This document shows positions 1-4,718 of a stretch of 5,478 nucleotides of DNA, in pieces (positions within the stretch are counted from its first letter, which is position 1; each line of letters begins with the position of its first letter). The notes under the pieces were generated by a model. It was not told the DNA's origin. It worked only from the letters and a program-made list of their open reading frames with translations, and ran no database searches. The DNA is from Clostridia bacterium. GTDB taxonomy: Bacteria > Bacillota > Clostridia > Christensenellales > Aristaeellaceae. The DNA lies in the NCBI GenBank assembly GCA_016295665.1, contig JAEDKS010000156.1:1-5478 (forward strand), given 5' to 3'. The translations under genes and the position numbers were made by a program.

Positions 1-473
1 CGACTGCGACGGTGAAGCCCACGGCGGCTCCCACCGCCACGGTGAAGCCCACCGCTGCTCCCACGGCGACGGCAAAGCCTGCTGCGCCGAAGATCGCGGT
101 GCAGCCCAAGTCCCAGTACGTGGTGGAGGGACAGACCGCGACCTTTGAGATCGCCGCCTCAGGCACGGGGCTGAGCTACCAGTGGTATGTGAACTACAAC
201 GACGGCAAGGGCTGGCACGCGATCAGCGGGGCCAACGGCTACCGCTACACTACCTCCGCCACCACCCTCGGCTGCGATGGCTACCAGTACTTCTGCCATG
301 TGCGGGATGCCGCCGGACAGACGGCGAACTCCGTCGCGGCGAAGCTGCATGTCGGCACGGTGCCCGCGACCCCGAGCACGGGCGACAGCGCCAAGCCGCT
401 GCTGTGGTCGCTGCTGCTGCTGATGGGCTGCGCGGGACTGATTCTGGCGGTGCGCCGGATTCGGCGGTCATAA
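1..473 (+). CDS. C-terminal part of a sortase-anchored surface protein with an Ig-like module (5' truncated)
   Basis: The reading frame (codons from base 3) is open at the left edge, so the true start lies outside the window; the GTG at 12 sits inside a repeat and is not a credible start. In order, the visible part has a Thr/Ala/Pro/Lys stalk (about 3-92), one bacterial Ig-like module (about 93-353, with the hallmark YQWYV near 178-192 and GYQYFCHV near 276-302), and a cell-wall sorting signal: PSTGD (372-386), a Leu-rich hydrophobic segment (about 399-452) and an RRIRRS tail. Proteins of this design are exported, cleaved between Thr and Gly of the motif by a sortase, and linked to peptidoglycan. 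The motif lacks the Leu of LPXTG; it resembles the (S/P)PXTG motifs used by some clostridial class B sortases. A sortase gene follows 3 bases after the TAA, which supports a substrate role. The ligand or function of the missing N-terminal part is unknown. Confidence 0.85.
   Translation, partial: TATVKPTAAPTATVKPTAAPTATAKPAAPKIAVQPKSQYVVEGQTATFEIAASGTGLSYQWYVNYNDGKGWHAISGANGYRYTTSATTLGCDGYQYFCHVRDAAGQTANSVAAKLHVGTVPATPSTGDSAKPLLWSLLLLMGCAGLILAVRRIRRS
3..89 (+). repeat. 30-bp tandem repeat encoding TATVKPTAAP
   Basis: Two full 30-base units (3-32 and 33-62) encode the same decapeptide TATVKPTAAP with mostly third-position differences. A third, degenerate 27-base unit (63-89) encodes TATAKPAAP. 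The array runs off the left edge, so the copy number is unknown. It forms a Pro/Thr/Ala-rich stalk that would hold the Ig-like module away from its neighbours on the cell wall. Such arrays often vary in copy number between strains. Confidence 0.8.
372..470 (+). other. Cell-wall sorting signal (TPSTGD, hydrophobic span, Arg tail)
   Basis: PSTGD is encoded at 372-386, preceded by Ala-Thr. It is followed after a short SAKP spacer by about 18 hydrophobic residues (399-452) and a six-residue tail with four arginines just before the stop. This three-part order is the classic C-terminal sorting signal of Gram-positive surface proteins. The residue before Pro is Thr rather than Leu, so it is a non-canonical signal and may be specific to the class B sortase encoded next door. 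Confidence 0.8.
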
Positions 474-476
474 GCC

Positions 477-1505
477 ATGCGGCGCATGGATCGCTTGCAC
501 AATCAAACAAACGGAGCGCCCCGGGAGTCGGGGGAGCGGCAGAAGGAGCCGGTTTCCCGTCCCCGGCGGCAGCTCCGGAGCATGCTGGGCAGCATGGTCA
601 TGATGGCCTGCTGCCTGCTTCTCATTCTTATCGGTGGTACGCGGCTGGTGCGGTACATCGCGGGCTCCGTGTCCACGCGGCAGACGAACGCGGAGCTGCA
701 GGCGCTGCACGACGCGGCGCTGGCCTCCGCGCAGCCCACGGAGAGCGTGACCGCCATGCCCACCTCCGCTCCGACACAGGCGCCGACCCTGCTGCCGACA
801 TCGGCACCGACCGATGTCCGGACGGCGCTGCCCACGGCTGCGCCCACCGCCGGGGCAACCCTGGCGCCGCCCTACCTGCTGGAGTACCAGACGATCACCA
901 CAGAGATGCTGCCGGAGCTGGCCCCCCTGTACAGGACGAACCGCGATCTGATCGGCTGGCTGGCCATTGACGGGGTGCTGAACCTGCCCGTGGTGTACCG
1001 GAACAACACCTACTACATGGATCACGACTTCTACGGCGTGGAGAGCGCGGCGGGCACGGTGTTCCTGGATGAGAACCACCCGCTGACCAGACGGACACAG
1101 CATCTGCTGCTCTATGGGCACAACATGAAGGACGGCAGCATGTTCGGTCACCTGACCCACTACCGGGACAGAAGCTACTATCTGGCGCATGCCATGGTGG
1201 ACTTTGCCACGCTCTACGACCGGCAGCGGTATGTGATCTTCGCGGTGATGCAGGTGTCGGTGAACCCGAAGGACGGCACCTATGTGAACTTCGCCGGGCA
1301 CAGCAGCTTTGCCACGGTGGAAGCCTTTGACGCCTACATGCAGGACGTGCGGCAGCACAGCATGTATCAGAACACCCTGGACGTGAATGCCAACGATGCG
1401 CTGCTGACCATGTCCACCTGCTATGGCGACGACCGCCTGGTGCTGGTTGCCCGCCGCCTGCGGGACGGCGAGAGCGAGGCGTATGCCCTGCAGCAGCTGC
1501 GGTAA
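477..1505 (+). CDS. Class B sortase with membrane anchor and long Pro/Thr-rich stalk
   Basis: 342 aa. Sortases are membrane-bound cysteine transpeptidases that cut a sorting signal after Thr and join the protein to the cell wall or to another subunit. Residues 1-35 are polar and Arg-rich; residues 36-56 form one membrane segment. A Pro/Thr/Ala-rich linker follows (about 86-132), then the catalytic domain (about 145-330). Class B hallmarks are HDFYG (183-187), FLDENH (196-201), LYGHNMKDGSMFG (212-224) with catalytic His215, and LTMSTC (310-315) with catalytic Cys315; Arg320 is the likely third catalytic residue. All three are present, so the enzyme looks active. The ATG at 477 lies 3 bases after the stop of the substrate gene with no clear Shine-Dalgarno sequence, suggesting translational coupling; an in-frame ATG at 486 is an alternative. 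The protein is longer than a typical SrtB (about 220-260 aa), mainly because of its N-terminal extension and stalk. The srtB symbol is withheld because clostridial sortases carry varied names. Confidence 0.93.
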   Translation: MRRMDRLHNQTNGAPRESGERQKEPVSRPRRQLRSMLGSMVMMACCLLLILIGGTRLVRYIAGSVSTRQTNAELQALHDAALASAQPTESVTAMPTSAPTQAPTLLPTSAPTDVRTALPTAAPTAGATLAPPYLLEYQTITTEMLPELAPLYRTNRDLIGWLAIDGVLNLPVVYRNNTYYMDHDFYGVESAAGTVFLDENHPLTRRTQHLLLYGHNMKDGSMFGHLTHYRDRSYYLAHAMVDFATLYDRQRYVIFAVMQVSVNPKDGTYVNFAGHSSFATVEAFDAYMQDVRQHSMYQNTLDVNANDALLTMSTCYGDDRLVLVARRLRDGESEAYALQQLR

Positions 1506-1512
1506 AAGCGCA

Positions 1513-1525
1513 TCGCCCGTGGCGA
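1513..1525 (+). other. Small hairpin overlapping the DUF1848 ribosome-binding site
   Basis: TCGCC (1513-1517) pairs perfectly with GGCGA (1521-1525) around a CGT loop. The 3' arm includes the first two bases of the GAGG Shine-Dalgarno sequence (1524-1527). It is short and could be chance in GC-rich DNA, but if formed it would partly hide the ribosome-binding site. Confidence 0.3.
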
Positions 1526-1533
1526 GGATGGAG
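1524..1533 (+). promoter_or_regulatory. Ribosome-binding site deciding the DUF1848 start
   Basis: GAGGATGGAG contains GAGG at 1524-1527, which lies 9 bases before the ATG at 1537. The in-frame ATG at 1528 directly abuts GAGG, leaving no spacer, so it is a poor start. The family N-terminus (MIISASRRTDIP) also begins at 1537. Confidence 0.65.
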
Positions 1534-1536
1534 CCC

Positions 1537-2502
1537 ATGATCATCAGCGCAAGCCGGAGAACGGATATCCCGACCTATTACGCGGACTGGTTCATGAACC
1601 GCATCCGGGAGGGCTATGTCTGCGTCCGCAACCCCATGAACATCCATCAGGTCAGCCGGGTCGCGCTGACATCGGACGTGGTGGATGCCATCGTTTTCTG
1701 GACGAAGAACCCGGTGCCCATGCTTCCGAGGCTCGACGAGCTGAAGGCGTACATGTATTACTTTCAGTTCACACTCAACGCCTACGGCAGGGACGTGGAG
1801 GCCCATGTGCCCAGCAAGAACGACGTGCTTGTCCCCGCGTTCAGGGAACTTGCCGGGCGCATCGGGGCGGAGCGGGTCATCTGGCGCTATGATCCGATTT
1901 TTCTGACGCCGAGGTATACCATCGCATACCATGTGCAGTATTTCGAGGAGCTTGCCAGGCGGCTGTCGGGCTTCACGCACCGGTGTGTCATCAGCTTTCT
2001 TGACTTTTACAGGAACACGGAGTCCAACATGCGGGGGCTCTCGCTGCTGCCGCTCGGGGAAGGTGAGATGCGGGAGCTCGCCCTGCGGCTTGCGGAGATC
2101 GCGCACAGGTATCACATGACCATCGAATCCTGCGCGGAGCAGGTGGATCTTGCGCCCTTCGGCATCGCCCACGGGCACTGCATTGACCGGGCGCTGCTCG
2201 AAAGCCTTCTGGGACAGCGGCTTGATCTGCGCAGGGATCCGTCGCAGCGGGAGGCCTGCGGCTGCGTGGCAAGCGTGGACATCGGCATGTACCACACCTG
2301 CCTGAACGGCTGCGTCTACTGCTATGCCAACATCACGGAGGAAGCGGCGGCGGCGCATTTCAGGGCCCATGACCCGGCATCGCCCCTGCTCTATGGCAGC
2401 ATCGGCGATCAGGATCGCGTGACGGTTCGCAAGGTCACGTCCTGCAGGCGGTGTCAGCTTGACCTGTTTGACGAGGGCGCGCCGGACGGTCTCGGCACCT
2501 GA
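1537..2502 (+). CDS. DUF1848 family protein with C-terminal radical-SAM-like cysteine cluster
   Basis: 321 aa, about the usual length for DUF1848 (PF08902), whose function is not established. The N-terminus MIISASRRTDIP (1-12) is the family signature and fixes the start. Further landmarks are NPMNIHQVS near 32-40, FWTKNP near 54-59, and ERVIWRYDPI (112-121). Cys199 lies in an ESCAEQVD segment. Near the end come Cys241 and Cys243, then Cys255, Cys259 and Cys262 in the spacing CX3CX2C followed by YAN, and a final CRRC (303-306). As I recall it, the family description notes that this C-terminal cluster resembles the Fe-S-binding site at the N-terminus of radical SAM proteins. The protein probably binds a [4Fe-4S] cluster, but reaction and substrate are unknown. 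It lacks a signal peptide or membrane span, so it is cytoplasmic. It starts 31 bases after the sortase stop. By hand count its leucine codons are about 10 CTT, 8 CTC and 13 CTG, and it uses about 10 AGG arginine codons, unlike the flanking genes; it may have a different origin. Confidence 0.9.
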   Translation: MIISASRRTDIPTYYADWFMNRIREGYVCVRNPMNIHQVSRVALTSDVVDAIVFWTKNPVPMLPRLDELKAYMYYFQFTLNAYGRDVEAHVPSKNDVLVPAFRELAGRIGAERVIWRYDPIFLTPRYTIAYHVQYFEELARRLSGFTHRCVISFLDFYRNTESNMRGLSLLPLGEGEMRELALRLAEIAHRYHMTIESCAEQVDLAPFGIAHGHCIDRALLESLLGQRLDLRRDPSQREACGCVASVDIGMYHTCLNGCVYCYANITEEAAAAHFRAHDPASPLLYGSIGDQDRVTVRKVTSCRRCQLDLFDEGAPDGLGT

Positions 2503-2535
2503 CTGCCTGCCGCACAACCTTTTTTCGTGTCTTGC

Positions 2536-2541
2536 AGGAGG
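2536..2541 (+). promoter_or_regulatory. AGGAGG ribosome-binding site ahead of a small ORF
   Basis: AGGAGG is a perfect Shine-Dalgarno core in the gap between genes. It lies 5 bases before a GTG at 2547 and 11 bases before a second in-frame GTG at 2553. No larger gene begins within range, so either it serves the small ORF or it is a coincidence. Confidence 0.4.
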
Positions 2542-2546
2542 ACGCC

Positions 2547-2708
2547 GTGCCGGTGTCGAATCAATCAAAAAAGGGGACAGAATTCCGCTGCGCATCGTCT
2601 GCAGGGTGCTGCAGGCGGATTTGTGCTGTTCAGAACCGAAGGGGCCCCGTGCCGGAGCAGCCGGCGTGCGGGGCATGGAAGCAGCAACAAGGAGGATGGA
2701 TTCCATGA
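2547..2708 (+). CDS. Possible 53-residue Cys- and Arg-containing small protein or leader peptide
   Basis: A GTG-started frame runs 53 codons to TGA at 2706-2708. It has a full AGGAGG 5 bases upstream and its stop overlaps the flavoprotein start as ATGA (ATG at 2705), the arrangement used for translational coupling and also seen between the two CHR genes in this window. The product would begin MPVSNQSKKGTEFRC and carries cysteines at 15, 21, 22, 26 and 40; it has no membrane span or signal peptide and resembles no family I recognise. Against it, the composition is unremarkable and the other two forward frames are also open here. It could be a leader peptide whose translation opens the downstream GC-rich hairpin and feeds ribosomes to the flavoprotein gene, or it may be spurious. 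Confidence 0.3.
   Translation: MPVSNQSKKGTEFRCASSAGCCRRICAVQNRRGPVPEQPACGAWKQQQGGWIP
2644..2674 (+). other. GC-rich two-part hairpin upstream of the flavoprotein gene
   Basis: GCCCCG (2644-2649) pairs with CGGGGC (2669-2674), and inside it GCCGG (2651-2655) pairs with CCGGC (2661-2665) around the loop AGCAG. A small internal loop (T2650 against 2666-2668) separates the stems, giving 11 G-C pairs in all. No T-run follows, so it is not a standard terminator. It sits 15 bases before the AGGAGG of the flavoprotein gene and could influence its translation or mRNA stability. Confidence 0.45.
2690..2695 (+). promoter_or_regulatory. Ribosome-binding site deciding the flavoprotein start
   Basis: AGGAGG ends 9 bases before the ATG at 2705. 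An in-frame ATG at 2696 directly abuts it and cannot use it with normal spacing. The ATG at 2705 also places the FAD-binding motif at the expected distance from the N-terminus. Confidence 0.75.
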
Positions 2709-4081
2709 AGCAATATGACGTGATCATCGTGGGCGCGGGCCCGGGCGGCATCTTCGCCGCCTATGAGCTGATGCACCGCAGCCCGGAGAAGCGCATCGCC
2801 GTGTACGAGGCGGGCTATTCCCTGGAGAAGCGCCGCTGCCCCATCGACGGGGAGAAGGTCAAGAGCTGCGTGCGCTGCCCCGTGTGCGCCATCATGAGCG
2901 GCTTCGGCGGCGCGGGCGCGTTCTCGGACGGCAAGTACAACATCACCAACGACTTCGGCGGCACGCTCTATGAGCACATCGGGCGGCAGAAGGCGCTGGA
3001 GCTGATGCGGTATGTGGACGACATCAACGTGAGCCACGGCGGCGAGGGAACCCGCATGTTCTCCACCGCCGGCACGAAGTTCAAGAAGCTGTGCCTGCAG
3101 AACAAGCTGAAGCTGCTGGATGCCTCCGTGCGCCATCTGGGCACGGACATCAACTACGTGGTGCTGGAAAATCTGTACAACGAGATGAAGGATCATGTGG
3201 ACTTCCACTTCCGTACGCCGGTGGAGCACATCGAGCACCTGCCGGAGGGTTACCGGGTGGTCGCGGGCGAGGAGAGCGCAGAGTGCCGGGCGTGCATCGT
3301 GTCCGTGGGCCGCAGCGGCAGCAAGTGGATGGAGCAGGTCTGCCGGGAGATGGGCATTGGCACGAAGTCGAACCGCGTGGACATCGGCGTGCGCGTGGAG
3401 CTGCCCGCGGTGATCTTCTCCCACCTGACCGACGAGCTGTATGAGAGCAAGATCGTCTACCGCACCGAGAAGTTCGAGGACAACGTGCGCACCTTCTGCA
3501 TGAACCCCTACGGCATGGTGGTCAACGAGAACACCAACGGCATCGTGACCGTGAACGGTCACAGCTACGAGGGCACCGAGAAGCGCACGGAGAACACCAA
3601 CTTCGCCCTGCTGGTGGCGAAGCACTTCTCCGAGCCCTTCAAGGATTCCAACGGCTACGGCGAGAGCATCGCCCGGCTGAGCAACATGCTGGGCGGCGGC
3701 GTCATCGTGCAGCGCTTCGGCGACCTGGTGCGCGGACGCCGCAGCACCCCGCAGCGCATCGAGGAGGGGCTGGTGACCCCCACCCTGGCGGCAACCCCCG
3801 GCGACCTGAGTCTGGTGCTGCCCAAGCGCATTCTGGACGGCATCATCGAGATGATCTACGCTCTGGACAAGATCGCGCCCGGCACCGCCAACGACGACAC
3901 GCTGCTCTACGGCGTGGAGGTCAAGTTCTACAACATGGAGGTCGACATCGACGAGCACCTGGAGACGAAGTATCCGGGGCTGTACATCATCGGCGACGGC
4001 AGCGGCGTGACCCATTCCCTGAGCCACGCCTCCGCCAGCGGCGTGTATGTGGCCCGGCGGATCGCGGAGCAGGCGCAGTAA
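2705..4081 (+). CDS. FAD-dependent NAD(P)-type oxidoreductase (COG2509-like) with Cys cluster
   Basis: 458 aa, cytoplasmic. The N-terminus has a Rossmann FAD-binding fold: DVIIVGAGPGG with the GXGXXG motif at 10-15, then Glu35 at the end of the second strand, expected to bind the FAD ribose. Next comes an unusual cysteine segment: Cys45, Cys55, Cys58 and Cys61 (CX9CX2CX2C), leading into GFGGAGAFSDGKYN (66-79). The C-terminus has the second FAD-binding signature, LYIIGDGSG (426-434), followed by an SLSHASASGVYVARRIAE helix. This layout matches the uncharacterised FAD-dependent dehydrogenases of COG2509; substrate and electron partner are unknown. The cysteines could hold a metal or Fe-S cluster, or be redox active, but this is not shown. 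The start at 2705 follows AGGAGG by 9 bases. Leucine is coded almost only by CTG (about 32 of 34 by hand count), unlike the preceding gene. The downstream CHR genes are 61 bases away on the same strand. Confidence 0.87.
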   Translation: MKQYDVIIVGAGPGGIFAAYELMHRSPEKRIAVYEAGYSLEKRRCPIDGEKVKSCVRCPVCAIMSGFGGAGAFSDGKYNITNDFGGTLYEHIGRQKALELMRYVDDINVSHGGEGTRMFSTAGTKFKKLCLQNKLKLLDASVRHLGTDINYVVLENLYNEMKDHVDFHFRTPVEHIEHLPEGYRVVAGEESAECRACIVSVGRSGSKWMEQVCREMGIGTKSNRVDIGVRVELPAVIFSHLTDELYESKIVYRTEKFEDNVRTFCMNPYGMVVNENTNGIVTVNGHSYEGTEKRTENTNFALLVAKHFSEPFKDSNGYGESIARLSNMLGGGVIVQRFGDLVRGRRSTPQRIEEGLVTPTLAATPGDLSLVLPKRILDGIIEMIYALDKIAPGTANDDTLLYGVEVKFYNMEVDIDEHLETKYPGLYIIGDGSGVTHSLSHASASGVYVARRIAEQAQ

Positions 4082-4122
4082 GGCAAGGGCAACCGTTCCC
4101 GGCGGGGGCGGCTGCCCTGCCT
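4081..4122 (+). other. Long GC-rich imperfect hairpin between flavoprotein and CHR genes
   Basis: The arms 4081-4100 and 4104-4122 pair over about 18 positions: AGGCA with TGCCT, GGGCA with TGCCC (A4086 bulged), one A/C mismatch (4092/4112), then CCGTTCCC with GGGGGCGG including two G-T wobbles, closed by a GGC loop. It starts on the last base of the TAA stop and ends 3 bases before the purine-rich ribosome-binding site of the next gene. No T-run follows on the + strand, so it is not a textbook Rho-independent terminator. It may act as a 3' mRNA protector, a processing site or an attenuating structure that sets different expression of the flavoprotein and transporter genes. Confidence 0.6.
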
Positions 4123-4125
4123 GAT

Positions 4126-4133
4126 AAAGGGGG
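4126..4133 (+). promoter_or_regulatory. Ribosome-binding site for the first CHR gene
   Basis: AAAGGGGG lies 9 bases before the GTG at 4143. It supports this non-ATG start; the next in-frame ATG (4191) would remove the start of the conserved domain. Confidence 0.6.
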
Positions 4134-4142
4134 AAAACCATC

Positions 4143-4718
4143 GTGGAACGGCAGAGCCGGGGGCGGCTGCTCTGGTCGCTGTTTGCGCAGATGCTGCTCA
4201 TCAGCGCCTTCACCTTCGGGGGCGGCTTCGTGATCGTGTCGCTGATGAAGAAGCGCTTCGTGGACGAGCGCCACTGGCTGGACGAGCAGGAGATGCTGGA
4301 CATGACGGCGCTGGCCCAGTCCTGCCCGGGGGCCATCGCGGTAAACGCGGCGATTCTGGTGGGCTGGCGCGTGGCGGGGCTGGCGGGCATGGCGGTGTGT
4401 GTGGTGGGCGCGATTCTGCCGCCACTGGTGCTGCTGTGCGCCCTGTCCGTGGTCTATGCCGCCTTCCGGGCGAACCGCTGGGTCGCGCTGTTCCTGCGGG
4501 GCACGCAGGCGGGCGTGGCGGCGGTGATTCTGGACGTGGCGCTGAGCCTGGGAAGCCGGGTGGTGCGGGAGCGGGAGCCGCTTCGGATCATCATCATGGC
4601 GGCGGCCTTCGCCGTGGCGATCCTGACCGAGGTGAACGTGGTGTTCATCCTGCTGGGCGCGGCGCTGGCGGGTGTGCTGTCGGTGATCCGGCGCCGGGGA
4701 AGGGAGCGCGGGACATGA
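4143..4718 (+). CDS. Short CHR-family (chromate transporter) membrane protein, first of a pair
   Basis: 191 aa from a GTG start. It is a single-domain CHR protein (PF02417 type), half the size of the two-domain ChrA. Landmarks are FTFGGGFVIVSLM (23-35), the HWLDEQEMLDMTALAQSCPG segment (44-63), and AIAVNAAILVGWR (64-76), followed by several hydrophobic spans to about residue 182 and a basic tail. Short CHR proteins work as pairs of opposite-topology halves in the cytoplasmic membrane. The family is named for chromate efflux or uptake as an oxyanion, linked to sulfate, but many anaerobe members have no tested substrate. The stop overlaps the next start (ATGA at 4715-4718), so both halves should be made together. 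No -10/-35 is evident just upstream; transcription probably comes from the flavoprotein gene or further up. Confidence 0.88.
   Translation: MERQSRGRLLWSLFAQMLLISAFTFGGGFVIVSLMKKRFVDERHWLDEQEMLDMTALAQSCPGAIAVNAAILVGWRVAGLAGMAVCVVGAILPPLVLLCALSVVYAAFRANRWVALFLRGTQAGVAAVILDVALSLGSRVVREREPLRIIIMAAAFAVAILTEVNVVFILLGAALAGVLSVIRRRGRERGT

Larger units (their letters stand above)
2503..2704 (+). other. 202-base gap between DUF1848 and flavoprotein genes
   Basis: The gap begins with a T6 run (2520-2525) that has no good stem next to it. It then holds an AGGAGG with a GTG-started small ORF (from 2547), an A-rich stretch followed by GGGGACAGAATTC (2573-2585), a direct repeat CTGCAGG (2599-2605 and 2609-2615), a GC-rich hairpin (2644-2674) and the flavoprotein ribosome-binding site. 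No convincing -35/-10 promoter pair was found. All three forward frames are open over most of it, so an open frame here is weak evidence by itself. Confidence 0.6.

Noticed and set aside
1423..1536. Upstream in-frame extension of the DUF1848 gene
   Set aside because: It overlaps the sortase catalytic end in another frame, and the family N-terminus MIISASRRTDIP starts exactly at 1537.
468..1544. Long open frame on the minus strand opposite the sortase
   Set aside because: It is rich in His, Arg, Gly and Gln, has no recognisable domain, and lies antisense to a conserved sortase. GC-rich codon structure commonly leaves such frames open.
2493..2525. Possible intrinsic terminator after the DUF1848 gene
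   Set aside because: CGGCA (2493-2497) can pair with TGCCG (2508-2512) and a T6 run follows at 2520-2525, but the stem is only 5 pairs with a 10-base loop and is separated from the T-run by 7 bases.
2532..2561. TTGCAG and TCGAAT as a promoter for the flavoprotein gene
   Set aside because: The -35 matches only three of six consensus bases, the -10 four of six, and the spacer is 18; such matches are expected by chance.
2459..2704. Upstream in-frame extension of the flavoprotein gene
   Set aside because: It would overlap the DUF1848 end, has no similarity to the family, and the ATG at 2705 has an AGGAGG at good spacing just before the Rossmann strand.
895..2751. 618-codon open frame on the minus strand across the sortase end, DUF1848 and the gap
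   Set aside because: It crosses several real gene boundaries on the opposite strand, with low-complexity Arg/Pro/Ala content and no family motif.
2630..4390. 586-codon open frame on the minus strand opposite the flavoprotein
   Set aside because: It is an antisense shadow rich in His, Ala and Val; the + strand gene has clear FAD-binding motifs at both ends.
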